Positions 34,847 through 45,567 of a stretch of 64,000 nt of DNA are shown here, piece by piece. The position numbers and the translations under genes are program-made. The DNA lies in the NCBI RefSeq assembly GCF_914271485.1, contig NZ_CAJZAG010000003.1:310001-374000 (forward strand). Reading direction: 5' to 3'. Source of the stretch: Cupriavidus pampae. GTDB taxonomy: Bacteria > Pseudomonadota > Gammaproteobacteria > Burkholderiales > Burkholderiaceae. The notes under the pieces are model-generated. The model worked only from the letters and a program-made list of their open reading frames with translations. It ran no database searches and was not told the origin of the DNA. Position 1 is the stretch's first letter. Every line of letters begins with the position of its first letter.

Positions 34847-36373
34847 TTATTGCCTGGCTGTCACTGACGACTGTGATTCGCTCGCGATGTCGGCCCCTTC
34901 CGCATGCCACCCGCCGCCAAGCGCGGTAATCAGGATCACCGACGTGGTGTACTGACGGCTCGTGATCGACAGCGCGGTGCGCTCCGCGGTGTAGGCCACG
35001 GTCTGCGCGGTGAGCACGTCGAGCAGCGCGGCGGTACCCGCCTTGTAGCGATTGTTCACGAGCGCGAGCGCATCGCGCGCGGAGCGCAGCGCGTCGTTCT
35101 GCACTACCGATTCCTGCTCCAGCAGACGCGCGGCCGCGAGGTTGTCCTCGACTTCCTGGAATGCGTTGAGCACGGTCTGGCGATAGGTCGCCACGCTCTG
35201 ATCGTAGGCCGCCACCGCCTGCGCCTTGTTCGCGCTGCGCAGCCCGCCATCGAAGATCGCACCCGCCAGCGCCGGGCCGAACGACCAGATGCGATCGGGC
35301 AGCGAGAGCCAGCGCGCGAGTGTGGCCGCCGTAAGGCCGCCGGTCGCCGACAGCGACAGCGTGGGGTAGTAAGCGGCCTGCGCCACGCCAATCTCGGCGT
35401 TGGCGGAAGCCATGCGGCGCTCGGCCGCGCCGATGTCGGGCCGCCGTTCGAGCAGTTGCGAGGGCACCGCCACGGGCACGCGCGGCAGCGTGGTGTTGAA
35501 GTCGGCCGCATGCATCGTGAGTTCCGACGGCGACTTGCCGATCAGCACCGCAATCGCATGTTCGAGTTGCGCGCGCGTGATCTGGATATCGATCTGCTGC
35601 GCCTGCGCGGACTTCAGTTGCGTCTCCGATTGCAGCACATCCGAACGCTGCGCGGTACCCACCGCGTATTGGTTGCGCACGAGCTGCAGCGAGCGTTCGT
35701 AATCGCTGACCGTACGATCGAGCAACTCGCGTTGGGCATCGGCAATGCGCAGCAGGAAGTAGCTCTGCGCGAGCGTCGATTGCGTCGACAGCAGCGTGGA
35801 GGCGAGGTCAGCCGCGCTGGCTTCCGCGCCGGCCTGATTGCTTTCCACCTGACGCCGCACACGCCCCCACACGTCGAGCTCCCACGCCGCGGACAGCGTG
35901 GCGCTCTGTCCGTTGCGGATATTGCCGGCCTGGCTGGTGGTACTGCTACCCGAGCGCGAAGCGCTAGCCGTGCCGTTGAGCGTCGGGAAGAAGCCCGCAC
36001 GAGCCGCCTGCAACGCGCCCGCGGCCTGACGGTACTGCGCTTCCGCGGCCTTGATGTTCTGGTTCGAGATCTGTACCTGCGCCATCAGCATATCGAGGTC
36101 CGGATCGTTGAACACGCGCCACCATTCCGCGCGCGCCACCTGATCCTGCGGCTCCGCGGTCTTCCAGTCGCCGGTCCATGCAGGCATGTCGGCACTGGCT
36201 TCCTTGAACGCGGCGGACGACGGCGCATCGGGTCGCTTGTAGTCGGGACCAACCGCGCAGCCGGCCAGCAGCAGCGCGCTGGCCAGCGCAACTACATGAA
36301 GGAGGGGGGAGCGGTGCATCGGCATCATGGCTCGCATCAATCGCTTTGTTTGCTTCAATGTCTTCAATCGCAT
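34847..36373 (-). CDS. NodT/OprM-type efflux outer-membrane lipoprotein
   Basis: Outer-membrane channel of a tripartite RND pump. About 508 residues with a lipoprotein signal (ALASALLLAGC), the GPDYKRPDAP start of the mature protein, two long coiled repeats, and the family motifs ERRPDIGAAERRMASANAEIGVAQAAYYP (given here as overlapping halves) typical of the OprM/NodT group. Last gene of the mdtABC-type operon; its start overlaps the mdtC stop by one base (TGATG). Several closely spaced ATG codons make the exact start uncertain. Confidence 0.9.
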   Translation of the reverse strand: MRLKTLKQTKRLMRAMMPMHRSPLLHVVALASALLLAGCAVGPDYKRPDAPSSAAFKEASADMPAWTGDWKTAEPQDQVARAEWWRVFNDPDLDMLMAQVQISNQNIKAAEAQYRQAAGALQAARAGFFPTLNGTASASRSGSSTTSQAGNIRNGQSATLSAAWELDVWGRVRRQVESNQAGAEASAADLASTLLSTQSTLAQSYFLLRIADAQRELLDRTVSDYERSLQLVRNQYAVGTAQRSDVLQSETQLKSAQAQQIDIQITRAQLEHAIAVLIGKSPSELTMHAADFNTTLPRVPVAVPSQLLERRPDIGAAERRMASANAEIGVAQAAYYPTLSLSATGGLTAATLARWLSLPDRIWSFGPALAGAIFDGGLRSANKAQAVAAYDQSVATYRQTVLNAFQEVEDNLAAARLLEQESVVQNDALRSARDALALVNNRYKAGTAALLDVLTAQTVAYTAERTALSITSRQYTTSVILITALGGGWHAEGADIASESQSSVTARQ

Positions 36374-39300
36374 CAAGGTAGGCGCGGCGCGGCGTCAGGT
36401 TCAGTACGCCGATGACGCGCGCGCCAGGCATTGACCTTCAGGCGCCAGCGGTCGAGCGTCAGGTAGACCACCGGCGTCGTGTAGAGCGTCAGCAGCTGGC
36501 TGACCACCAGCCCGCCGACAATGGAAATCCCGAGCGGCGCGCGCAATTCGGCACCGTCGCCGCGGCCGATCGCCAGCGGCACCGCACCGAGCAACGCCGC
36601 CATGGTGGTCATCATGATCGGACGGAAGCGCAGCAGGCACGCGCGATGAATCGCCTCGCGCGGGGACAGGCCTTCGCGGCGCTCGGCATCGATCGCGAAG
36701 TCGATCATCATGATCGCGTTCTTCTTGACGATGCCGATCAGCAGGATCACGCCGATCAGCGCGATGATGCTGAAATCGGTCTTCGACGCGAGCAGCGCGA
36801 GCAACGCGCCCACGCCGGCCGACGGCAGCGTCGACAGGATCGTGAGCGGATGCACGTAGCTTTCGTACAGGATGCCGAGCACGATATAGATCGTGATCAG
36901 CGCGGCGAGGATCAGGTACGGCTGACTCTTGAGCGAGTCCTGGAATGCCTTGGCACCACCCTGAAAGTTGGCTTGCAGGGTCTCGGGCGCGCCGATGCGC
37001 GCCAGCGCATCGCGAATCGCATCCGTCGCCTCCGACAGCGAGAAACCCTCGGCCAGATTGAACGAAATCGTCGAGGCCGCGAACTGACCCTGATGATTGA
37101 CGCCGAGCGGCGTGCTGGTCGGCGTGACGCGCGCGAACGCGGACAGCGGCACGCGGTTGCCGCCGCCAGTGACCACATAGATGTCCTGCAGCGCATGCGG
37201 GCCCTGCAGATATTCCTGACTCAGCTCCATCACCACGCGATACTGGTTCAGCGGGTGATAGATCGTGGAGACCAGCCGCTGCCCGAACGCATCGTTGAGC
37301 ACCGCGTCGACCTGCTGCGCGGTCACGCCTAGCTTCGACGCGGTATCGCGATCGATGATCACCGAGGTCTGCAGGCCCTTGTCGTTGGTATCGGTGTCGA
37401 CGTCCTCGATACCCTTGATATTCGAGATCGCGGCACGCACCTTCGGCTCCCACGCGCGCAGCACTTCGAGATCGTCGGACTGCAGCGTGAACTGATACTG
37501 CGAGCTGCTCTGCCGGCCACCGATGCGAATATCCTGCACCGGTGTCAGGAACAGGCTCGCGCCGGGCTCCTTGGCCAGCTTGACCCGCAGCCGCGCGATG
37601 ATCGCATCGGCCGTTTCCTTGCGCTCGGAGAGCGGCTTCAGCGTGACGAACATCTGCCCCGTGTTGCGCTGCGACCCACCGGTGAAGCCGGTCACATTGA
37701 CCACAGCAGGGTCGGTGCGCACGATCGTGATGAAGTTGTCGAGCTTCTTGGTCATGGCCTGGAACGATGTGGCCTGATCCGCGCGGATAAAGCCAATCAG
37801 CCGCCCCGTATCCTGCTGCGGGAAAAAGCCCTTCGGCACGATGACGTACAGCCACACGTTGAGGCCAACGGTCGCAATCAGCACCAGCCAGACCAGCGTG
37901 CTGTGCCGCAGCGCCACGCCGAGCGTGCGCGCGTATTGATCATGCATCCAGTTGAAGACGCGTTCGCTCGTGTGATAGAAGCGGCCACGCTTCTCTTCCG
38001 CCACCGGGCGCAGCAGCTTGGCGCACATCATCGGCGTGGTGGTCAGCGAGACCACCAGCGAGACCAGGATCGCCACCGACAGCGTGATCGCGAACTCCTG
38101 AAACAGCCGGCCGACGATGCCGCCCATCAGCAGCAGCGGGATAAACACCGCGATCAGCGAGAGGCTCATCGAGATCACCGTGAAGCCCACCTCGCGCGCG
38201 CCGCGCAACGCGGCCTGGAGCGGCTTCATGCCGTTCTCCATATGCCGCGAGATATTCTCGAGCACCACGATCGCATCATCGACGACGAAGCCCGTGGCAA
38301 TGGTCAGCGCCATTAGCGAGAGGTTGTTCAGCGAGAAGCCGCACAGATACATCACCGCGAACGTACCGACCAGCGACACCGGCACGGCGACACTCGGGAT
38401 AAGCGTCGCGCGCACGTTGCGCAGGAACAGGAACACCACCATGATCACCAGCGCGACCGAGATCATCAGCGTGTGTTCCACCTCGCGCAGCGACGCGCGA
38501 ATGGTCGGCGTGCGGTCGAGCATCACGTCCATCGAGATCGCGGCCGGAATCATCTTGCGTAGTTGCGGCAGGATCTCGTTGACGCGATCGACGGTCTCGA
38601 TGATGTTGGCGCCCGGCGAACGGTTAAGCACCAGAAGCACCGATGGCTTGCCGTTGGCCGAGCCCGCGTTGCGGATGTCCTGCACAGAGTCCGTCACGTT
38701 GGCCACGTCCGACAGCCGCACCGGTACCTGCACCGAGTTCGGGCCCGTATTGCCGGTGCCGCCACCGGTGGCGCCGGTCGTGATCGTGGTGGTGCCGCTG
38801 CTCGTGGTCAGCGTGGTAGTGGTGACGCCGTTGACGGTCTTGGTGCTGACGTTGCCGCCGGCGGTGGCGTTGGCGGTGCTCGCGATCAGTGCGCCCGCCG
38901 ACGCCGACGAGTAGGTTCCCGGCGTGGCGTAGCGGACGATCAGCGGCATATAGTCCTTGGCCGCCATGGCCTGGTCGTTCGCGTAGACCTGCCAGTTATT
39001 GTTGTTGTTCTCGAGCACGCCAAGCGGACGATTGGCGTTGGTCGCGCTGATCGTATTGCGCACGTCCTCGAGCGAGATACCGTAGTTGTTGAGCGCGGTC
39101 GGGTTGAGCTCGACGCGCACGGCCGGCAGCGAGGAGCCACCGATCGTCACCTGACCCACACCTTCCACCTGCGACAGCTTCTGCGCGAGGATGGTCGAGG
39201 CCGCATCGTACAGCTGGCCGCGCGTCATGGTCGGCGAGGTCAGCGCGATGATCATGATCGGCGCGTCGGCCGGGTTGACCTTGCGATAGGTCGGATTGTT

Positions 39301-39672
39301 CGGCAGGCTCGTCGGCAGCGTGGCGCGCGAGGCATTGATGGCGGCCTGCACATCGCGCGCGGCCCCGTCGATATCGCGCGACAGGTCGAACTGCAGCGTC
39401 ACACGCGTGGAGCCGAGCGAGCTCGACGAGGTGATTTCGTTGACGCCGGCAATGGTGCCCAGCGCGCGCTCGAGCGGCGTGGCCACGGTGGCGGCCATGG
39501 TCTCGGGGCTCGCGCCCGGCAGCGAAGCGGACACCGAGATCGTCGGAAAGTCCACCTGCGGCAGCGGCGAGATCGGCAGCAGTCGCAGCGCCGCAATGCC
39601 CGCCAGCAGAATGCCGATGGTGAGCAGCGCGGTGGCAACCGGGCGATGGATAAAGGCGGCCGAGAGGTTCAT
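36373..39672 (-). CDS. mdtC: MdtC-type RND efflux pump subunit with unusual insertion
   Basis: Inner-membrane proton-driven transporter, second of the two RND subunits of an MdtBC-like heterotrimer. 1099 residues with the HAE1 topology: N-terminal [14 protein letters not shown], the charged helix pair [13 protein letters not shown], and C-terminal [15 protein letters not shown]. Between PLIVRY (residue 248) and [13 protein letters not shown] (313) lies a roughly 60-residue Thr/Gly/Ser-rich insert not present in E. coli MdtC, where the same two segments nearly join. Start and stop overlap neighbours by single bases (TGATG). Confidence 0.95.
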   Translation of the reverse strand: MNLSAAFIHRPVATALLTIGILLAGIAALRLLPISPLPQVDFPTISVSASLPGASPETMAATVATPLERALGTIAGVNEITSSSSLGSTRVTLQFDLSRDIDGAARDVQAAINASRATLPTSLPNNPTYRKVNPADAPIMIIALTSPTMTRGQLYDAASTILAQKLSQVEGVGQVTIGGSSLPAVRVELNPTALNNYGISLEDVRNTISATNANRPLGVLENNNNNWQVYANDQAMAAKDYMPLIVRYATPGTYSSASAGALIASTANATAGGNVSTKTVNGVTTTTLTTSSGTTTITTGATGGGTGNTGPNSVQVPVRLSDVANVTDSVQDIRNAGSANGKPSVLLVLNRSPGANIIETVDRVNEILPQLRKMIPAAISMDVMLDRTPTIRASLREVEHTLMISVALVIMVVFLFLRNVRATLIPSVAVPVSLVGTFAVMYLCGFSLNNLSLMALTIATGFVVDDAIVVLENISRHMENGMKPLQAALRGAREVGFTVISMSLSLIAVFIPLLLMGGIVGRLFQEFAITLSVAILVSLVVSLTTTPMMCAKLLRPVAEEKRGRFYHTSERVFNWMHDQYARTLGVALRHSTLVWLVLIATVGLNVWLYVIVPKGFFPQQDTGRLIGFIRADQATSFQAMTKKLDNFITIVRTDPAVVNVTGFTGGSQRNTGQMFVTLKPLSERKETADAIIARLRVKLAKEPGASLFLTPVQDIRIGGRQSSSQYQFTLQSDDLEVLRAWEPKVRAAISNIKGIEDVDTDTNDKGLQTSVIIDRDTASKLGVTAQQVDAVLNDAFGQRLVSTIYHPLNQYRVVMELSQEYLQGPHALQDIYVVTGGGNRVPLSAFARVTPTSTPLGVNHQGQFAASTISFNLAEGFSLSEATDAIRDALARIGAPETLQANFQGGAKAFQDSLKSQPYLILAALITIYIVLGILYESYVHPLTILSTLPSAGVGALLALLASKTDFSIIALIGVILLIGIVKKNAIMMIDFAIDAERREGLSPREAIHRACLLRFRPIMMTTMAALLGAVPLAIGRGDGAELRAPLGISIVGGLVVSQLLTLYTTPVVYLTLDRWRLKVNAWRARHRRTEPDAAPRLP

Positions 39673-42600
39673 CAGGCGTTAGGCTCCTGCGGACGCGGGG
39701 CATTGCGCGCGGTACCGCCATCGTCGTCACCCCCGTCGTCACCTCCGTCGTCACCCCCGTCGCCACCAGCACGACCATCGCTTTCCGGATCGCCAAACTT
39801 GCGACGGCGCCAGTCGTTCAGACGATACGCCAGCCGGTCGAACGCAAGGTAGATCACCGGCGTGGTGAACAGCGTCAGCACCTGGCTGACCAGCAGGCCA
39901 CCGACCATCGTCACGCCGAGCGGGCGGCGCAGTTCGGAGCCGATGCCGGTGCCCAGCATCAGCGGCAACGCCGCGAGCAAGGCCGCCATCGTCGTCATCA
40001 GGATCGGACGGAAGCGCAGCAGGCACGCCTGGAAGATGGCGTCGCGCGGCGCCATCCCGCCCTCGCGTTCGGCCTCGAGCGCGAAGTCGATCATCATGAT
40101 CGCGTTCTTTTTGACGATACCGATCAGCAGGATGATGCCGATGATCGCGATGATGCCGAGGTCCTGCTGCGCGACCAGCAGCGCCAGCAGTGCGCCGACG
40201 CCCGCGGAGGGCAACGTGGACAGGATCGTCACCGGATGAATGGTGCTCTCGTACAGCACGCCCAGCACGATATACATCGTGATCACCGCGGCAAGGATCA
40301 GCCACAACGTATTGGACAGCGATGCGCTGAAGGCCAGCGCGGCACCCTGGAACTCGGTGGCCATCGAGATCGGCAGGCCCATTTCCTTTTCCACACGCGT
40401 GATCTTCTCCACCGCGGCGCCGAGCGACTCGCCCGGTGCAAGGTTGAACGAAATCGTCGCGGCCGGGAATTGGCCCTGATGGTTGATCACGAGCGGACCG
40501 GTGCGTTCGCTGACGCGCGCGATCGAGCCGAGCGGCACCTGACCGCCCGACGATGATGGCAGCCGCAGCTCGGACAGCGACTGCGGGCTCGTGCGGAACT
40601 GCGGCATGGTCTCGAGCACCACGCGGTACTGATTGGCCTGCGTGAAGATCGTCGACACCAGACGCTGGCCGAACGCGCTGTACAGCGCGCTGTCGATCAC
40701 CGCCGTGGTGATGCCGAAACGCGCGGCGGCATCGCGATCGATCTCCACATAGGCGCGCAGGCCGTTGTTCTGCTGATCGCTGGTCACGTCGCGTAGCTCG
40801 CGTTCCTGGCGCAGGCGCTCGACGAGCTTCGGTACCCATTCGGCGAGCACCTTCGGATCGGGGTCTTCCACCGTGAACTGATACTGCGTGCGCGACACGC
40901 GATCTTCGATGGTCAGATCCTGCACTGGCTGCAGATACAGCGATACGCCGCCAAGCTTCTGCGTCGCGGCCTGCAGGCGGTCCATCACCACATCCATGCT
41001 CTCGCGCTCGCCCTTGGGCTTGAGGTTGATCAGCATGCGCCCGGCGTTGAGCGTGGTGTTGGTGCCGTCGACACCGATGAACGATGACACGCTTGCCACC
41101 GCCGGGTCTTCGAGGATGGTCTTCTGTACCGCTTCCTGCTTGCGCCCCATGGCCGAGAACGAGGTGGTCTGCGCGGCCTCGGTGATGGCCTGCAGCACGC
41201 CGGTGTCCTGCACCGGGAAGAAGCCCTTGGGCACCACGAGGTAAAGCAGGCCGGTCAGCAGCAGCGTGCCCACGGCCACCACGAGCGTGGCGGTCTGGCG
41301 CGCGAGCACCCATTCGAGCGCGCGACCGTAGCGTTCCACCACGTTGTCGAAGAAGCGGCCCGTCGCGCGATGAAAGCCCGACAACTCCTCTTCGGGCACA
41401 TGGCGCAGCAGACGCGCGCACATCATCGGCGTGAGCGTCAGCGAGACCACGGCCGAGATCAGGATCGATACCGCCAGCGTGATGGCGAACTCGCGGAACA
41501 GCCGACCCACCACGTCCCCCATGAACAGCAGTGGGATGAGCACGGCCACCAGCGAGAACGTCAGCGAGATGATCGTGAAGCCAATCTGCTTCGATCCCTT
41601 GAGCGCCGCCGCCATCGGCGTGTCGCCCTTCTCGATGTACCGCATGATGTTCTCGATCATCACGATCGCATCGTCCACGACGAAGCCGGTCGCGATGGTC
41701 AGCGCCATCAGCGTGAGGTTGTTGATCGAGAATCCCGCGAGGTACATCACGCCGAACGTGCCGACCAGCGAGAGCGGCACCGCAACGCCCGGGATGATCG
41801 TCGCGGGCACATTGCGGAGGAACACGAAGATCACCATCACGACCAGCGCGATGGCCAGCAGCAGTTCGAACTCGACGTCCTTTACCGACGCGCGGATGGT
41901 GGTGGTGCGGTCCGTCAGCTGCTGCACGTGCACCGAGGCCGGCAGCGCGTTCTGCAACTGCGGCAGCAGCGACTTGATGCGGTCCACCACCTCGATCACG
42001 TTGGCGCCGGGCTGGCGCTGGATATTCAGCACGATCGCGGGCTTGCCGTTGGCCCACGCGGCCAGCCGCGTGTTCTCGGGGCCGTCGACGATATCGGCCA
42101 CGTCGGTAATGCGGATCGGCGCGCCGTTCTGGTAGCCGATGATGATCTGGCGGTACTCGTCGGCCGATCGCAACTGGTCGTTGGCATCGATCGTCGACGC
42201 GCGCTGCGGGCCATCGAAGCTGCCCTTGGCGCCATTCACGTTGGCGCTGCCGATCGCGGTGCGCAGGTCGTCGATCGACATGCCAAGCGCGGCCAGCGCG
42301 GTGGGATTGGCCTGAATGCGCACGGCGGGACGCTGGCCGCCGCTGATCGTGACGAGACCCACACCCTGGATCTGCGAGATCCGCGCGGCCACGCGCGTGT
42401 CCACCATGTCCTGCAACTGCGGCAGCGGCAACGTGTCCGACGTCATCGACAGCGTCATGATCGGCGCGTCGGCCGGATTGACCTTGCTGTAGACCGGTGG
42501 CATCGGCAGGTCCGCGGGCAGTAGATTGCCACCCGCATTGATCGCGGCCTGCACTTCCTGCTCGGCCACGTCGAGCGACAGCGACAGTTCGAACTGCAAC

Positions 42601-42875
42601 GTGATCACCGAGGCGCCGCCCGACGAGGATGACGACATCTGCTTGAGGCCCGGCATCTGGCCGAACTGGCGTTCGAGTGGCGCAGTCACTGACGACGTCA
42701 TCACGTCGGGGCTCGCGCCCGGATACAGCGTGGTGACCTGGATGGTCGGGTAGTCAACCTCCGGCAGCGCGGATAGCGGCAGCAGGCGGAATGCCACCAG
42801 CCCGGACAACAGGATGGCGACCATCAGCAGCGCCGTGGCAACTGGCCGCTCGATAAAGATGCGTGACGGATTCAT
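39672..42875 (-). CDS. mdtB: MdtB-type RND efflux pump subunit
   Basis: First RND subunit, partner of MdtC. 1067 residues: [16 protein letters not shown] at the start, [13 protein letters not shown] and [19 protein letters not shown] in the two halves. The C-terminus ends with a Gly/Asp repeat ([14 protein letters not shown]) encoded by 9/12-bp repeats near 39.72-39.77 kb. It follows mdtA by 24 bp and overlaps mdtC by one base. Confidence 0.95.
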   Translation of the reverse strand: MNPSRIFIERPVATALLMVAILLSGLVAFRLLPLSALPEVDYPTIQVTTLYPGASPDVMTSSVTAPLERQFGQMPGLKQMSSSSSGGASVITLQFELSLSLDVAEQEVQAAINAGGNLLPADLPMPPVYSKVNPADAPIMTLSMTSDTLPLPQLQDMVDTRVAARISQIQGVGLVTISGGQRPAVRIQANPTALAALGMSIDDLRTAIGSANVNGAKGSFDGPQRASTIDANDQLRSADEYRQIIIGYQNGAPIRITDVADIVDGPENTRLAAWANGKPAIVLNIQRQPGANVIEVVDRIKSLLPQLQNALPASVHVQQLTDRTTTIRASVKDVEFELLLAIALVVMVIFVFLRNVPATIIPGVAVPLSLVGTFGVMYLAGFSINNLTLMALTIATGFVVDDAIVMIENIMRYIEKGDTPMAAALKGSKQIGFTIISLTFSLVAVLIPLLFMGDVVGRLFREFAITLAVSILISAVVSLTLTPMMCARLLRHVPEEELSGFHRATGRFFDNVVERYGRALEWVLARQTATLVVAVGTLLLTGLLYLVVPKGFFPVQDTGVLQAITEAAQTTSFSAMGRKQEAVQKTILEDPAVASVSSFIGVDGTNTTLNAGRMLINLKPKGERESMDVVMDRLQAATQKLGGVSLYLQPVQDLTIEDRVSRTQYQFTVEDPDPKVLAEWVPKLVERLRQERELRDVTSDQQNNGLRAYVEIDRDAAARFGITTAVIDSALYSAFGQRLVSTIFTQANQYRVVLETMPQFRTSPQSLSELRLPSSSGGQVPLGSIARVSERTGPLVINHQGQFPAATISFNLAPGESLGAAVEKITRVEKEMGLPISMATEFQGAALAFSASLSNTLWLILAAVITMYIVLGVLYESTIHPVTILSTLPSAGVGALLALLVAQQDLGIIAIIGIILLIGIVKKNAIMMIDFALEAEREGGMAPRDAIFQACLLRFRPILMTTMAALLAALPLMLGTGIGSELRRPLGVTMVGGLLVSQVLTLFTTPVIYLAFDRLAYRLNDWRRRKFGDPESDGRAGGDGGDDGGDDGGDDDGGTARNAPRPQEPNA

Positions 42876-42899
42876 GCCGCTCCTCGATTCCTTCGCCGC

Positions 42900-44462
42900 T
42901 TACTGCTGCGGGCGCTGGCCGACATTGCCGGCGGCGGGGTTAGCGGAGCCTGCGGGGGTATTGCGGGTCGGGTCGGGCACGGCATCCGCGTCGCGCTGGC
43001 GGCGCGGTTCGCCCGCCGGCGCGCTCGCACCACTGGCATCATCGCCCCGATGTGCATGCGCGCCACTGGCACCATTCGCACCTCCCGCACCCGCGCCGCT
43101 CGCACCGCCCCAGTTGCTGCCCTCGCGATGGCGTCCGCGCCCACGCGGCTGGCTTGCGGGCACGAGCTGTGCCGCGCGCGCGGCCGGGTCCACGGCCTCC
43201 ACGGTCATGCCTTCCTTGAGGCGATCGGCACCATCGATCACCACGCGCTGGCCGGGCTGCACGCCCTTGGTCACCGCGGTACGCGTGCCATCGCTGGCGC
43301 CGAGCGTGACCGCGGCCACGTGCACGGTGCTTGCGTCATCGACCACGTACACAAACGTGCCCTGCTGGCCGCGCTGGATGGCCGCGACCGGAATCACGGT
43401 GGCGTCCTCGAGCGTGTCAATGCGCGTGCGCACGTTGACGAACTGGTTCGGGAACAGCATGCCGTCCTTGTTCTCGAACTGCGCCTTGAGCTTGACCGTG
43501 CCGGTGGTCACGTCGATCTGATTGTCGGTGGTAAGCAGCGTGCCGTCAGCCAGTTGCGTGCGCATCTGGCGGTCCCACGCCTGCACCGGCAGCTTCTTGC
43601 CGGCATTGAGCTGCTTGAGCACCTGCGGCAGGTTGTCCTCGGGAATCGTGTACAGCACGGTAATCGGCTGGATCTGCGTGATCAGCGCGACGCCGTTGGT
43701 ATCGCCGGTATTGACGATATTGCCCGCGTCCACCTGCCGCAGGCCGATGCGGCCAGACACCGGTGCCACAATGCGCGTATAGCCCAGCTGGATGCGCGCA
43801 TTGTCGACATTACCCTGATCGGTCTTGACCGTGCCCTCGTACTGGCGCACCAGTGCGTCCTGCGTGTCCACCTGCTGACTCGAGATCGAGTCCTGCTGCA
43901 ACAGCGTCTTATAGCGTTTCTGGTCCAGACGCGCGTTCTGCAGCAGCGCCTGGTCGCGCGCGAGCTGCCCCACGGCCTGGTCGAGCGTGGCCTGGAACGG
44001 GCGCGGATCGATCTCGGCCAGCACATCGCCGGCCTTGACCATCTGACCTTCCTTGAACAGCACGCGCAGCAGCGGCCCGGATACCTGCGCACGCACGGTC
44101 ACGTTGGCCAGCGGCGTGACGTTGCCAAGGCCGTTGAGCACCACATCCATATCGCGGCGCGCAACCGTGGAGACGACCACCGGCGAACGCGGCATATTGG
44201 CGCCCGGACCACCGGGGCCTCCGAAGCCACCGGCCCCGCGTGCCTGCCGGCCACCGGCCGCCGCACTGCTCGCCCCGGCCTGCCCGGCGACGCTATCGGC
44301 CGCCGCGCGGTGGCTATGCCACCAGTACCAGCCGGCACCAGCCAGCACCACGACGACCGCGAGCGCGATCCAGGTGCGGCCCGCTGACGTGCCGCGCTTT
44401 GGCGCGGGACCCCGCGGTGGGGAGGGTGGCGAGGAGGGTTGACCGTGTTCGGGTTGGGACAT
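42900..44462 (-). CDS. mdtA: MdtA-type RND efflux periplasmic adaptor
   Basis: Membrane-fusion protein linking the MdtBC-type pump to the outer-membrane factor. 520 residues: an N-terminal anchor helix (TWIALAVVVVLAGAGWYWW), a Gly/Ala-rich linker, the lipoyl/hairpin/barrel region with VTVRAQVSGPLLRVLFKEGQ and DNARIQLGYTRIVAPVSGRI, and a long low-complexity tail after residue 440. The start is the ATG at 44462; the frame is open upstream without family similarity. Divergent from the OmpR-type gene. Confidence 0.94.
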   Translation of the reverse strand: MSQPEHGQPSSPPSPPRGPAPKRGTSAGRTWIALAVVVVLAGAGWYWWHSHRAAADSVAGQAGASSAAAGGRQARGAGGFGGPGGPGANMPRSPVVVSTVARRDMDVVLNGLGNVTPLANVTVRAQVSGPLLRVLFKEGQMVKAGDVLAEIDPRPFQATLDQAVGQLARDQALLQNARLDQKRYKTLLQQDSISSQQVDTQDALVRQYEGTVKTDQGNVDNARIQLGYTRIVAPVSGRIGLRQVDAGNIVNTGDTNGVALITQIQPITVLYTIPEDNLPQVLKQLNAGKKLPVQAWDRQMRTQLADGTLLTTDNQIDVTTGTVKLKAQFENKDGMLFPNQFVNVRTRIDTLEDATVIPVAAIQRGQQGTFVYVVDDASTVHVAAVTLGASDGTRTAVTKGVQPGQRVVIDGADRLKEGMTVEAVDPAARAAQLVPASQPRGRGRHREGSNWGGASGAGAGGANGASGAHAHRGDDASGASAPAGEPRRQRDADAVPDPTRNTPAGSANPAAGNVGQRPQQ

Positions 44463-44822
44463 TTCCGGAATCCTGGGAGCGACGCGCCCGGAACGGGGCG
44501 CGCCAACGATATTCGCGCGGCGGCCAAGACCGGCCGGCGGGCGAAAATGCAAAGTATGCCAAATCGCGCTACCGGAAAGACCATTGACCCTGGCCACCGG
44601 TAGAGGGGCTCGCGTTGCGGACGCGAACGTGCAGTGCACCTGGCGATGGTGAAAACTGCCGCGTTGATGGGACAAAGCATAATGTGCCGGGATGACCGCG
44701 CCTGTTTCGCGGACTCGCCCTTTTATTACAGCGGGTTACCAACGCGCCGGGTGTAACCTCCGGAAACAAAACCGTCGAAGCAATTCGCATTCCCACGCCG
44801 CAAGCCTGTCTATCATTTGCCT
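44463..44822. promoter_or_regulatory. Divergent control region of mdtABC and the two-component system
   Basis: 360 bp without a gene. A perfect inverted repeat GGTTAC-N13-GTAACC (44734-44739 and 44753-44758) lies 64 bp before the response-regulator ATG and about 270 bp from the mdtA start. It is a candidate site for the adjacent OmpR-type regulator; no other strong sites were assigned. Confidence 0.55.
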
Positions 44823-45554
44823 ATGCGAACGAACCAGCCTACCCAGATCCTCGTCGTCGACGACGATCCCGAACTGCGCGACCTGTTGCGCGAGTACCTC
44901 ACCTCGCAGGGCTTTGCCGTGTCCGTGATGCACGACGGCGACGGCCTGCAGGCGCGGCTCGAGCGCGAACGGCCCGCGCTCATCGTGCTGGACCTGATGA
45001 TGCCGAAGGTCGACGGCCTGACCGCGCTGCGCAACCTGCGCGCGAAGAACGACGATATTCCGGTGATTCTGCTGACCGCGCGCAGCGATGAGATCGACCG
45101 CATCGTCGGCCTCGAGATCGGCGCTGACGATTACCTCGGCAAGCCATTCTCGCCGCGTGAATTGCTGGCGCGGATCAACGCGGTGCTGCGCCGCAAGCTG
45201 GCCCGCCCCGCGGCCGCGCCCGAAGATCGCGAGTCGATCGCGTTCGGGCCGTTCCGCGTGAATTTCCGCCAGCGCTCGCTGTTGCGCGCGGGACAAGGCG
45301 TGTCGATCAGCGACACCGAATTCGCGCTGCTCAAGCTGCTGCTGATGCATCCGCTGGAAGTGCTGTCGCGCGAGCGCATCGTCGAACTGATGTACGGCAC
45401 CGCGAGCGGTATCAGCGATCGCGGCATCGACGTGCAGATCTGGCGGCTGCGTCGCCTGCTCGATGAGGACGCGCAGCGTCCGCGCTATATCCAGACCGTG
45501 CGTGGGCGCGGCTATACCTTCGTGCCTGACGAAGCGGAAGAGATTCCGCAGTAA
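44823..45554 (+). CDS. ompR: OmpR-family response regulator
   Basis: 243 residues: receiver domain with VVDDDPELRDLL, phosphoacceptor Asp57 (IVLDLMMPKVDG) and Lys in LGKPFSPREL, then an OmpR-type winged helix (DTEFALLKLLLMHPLEVLSRERI in two runs, VQIWRLRRLLDED, IQTVRGRGYTFV). The symbol follows similarity to OmpR; the true regulon is unknown, the adjacent efflux operon being the likely target. An in-frame TTG two codons upstream is less plausible than the ATG. Histidine-kinase gene follows 13 bp later. Confidence 0.9.
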   Translation: MRTNQPTQILVVDDDPELRDLLREYLTSQGFAVSVMHDGDGLQARLERERPALIVLDLMMPKVDGLTALRNLRAKNDDIPVILLTARSDEIDRIVGLEIGADDYLGKPFSPRELLARINAVLRRKLARPAAAPEDRESIAFGPFRVNFRQRSLLRAGQGVSISDTEFALLKLLLMHPLEVLSRERIVELMYGTASGISDRGIDVQIWRLRRLLDEDAQRPRYIQTVRGRGYTFVPDEAEEIPQ

Positions 45555-45567
45555 AAAGCGTTGAACG

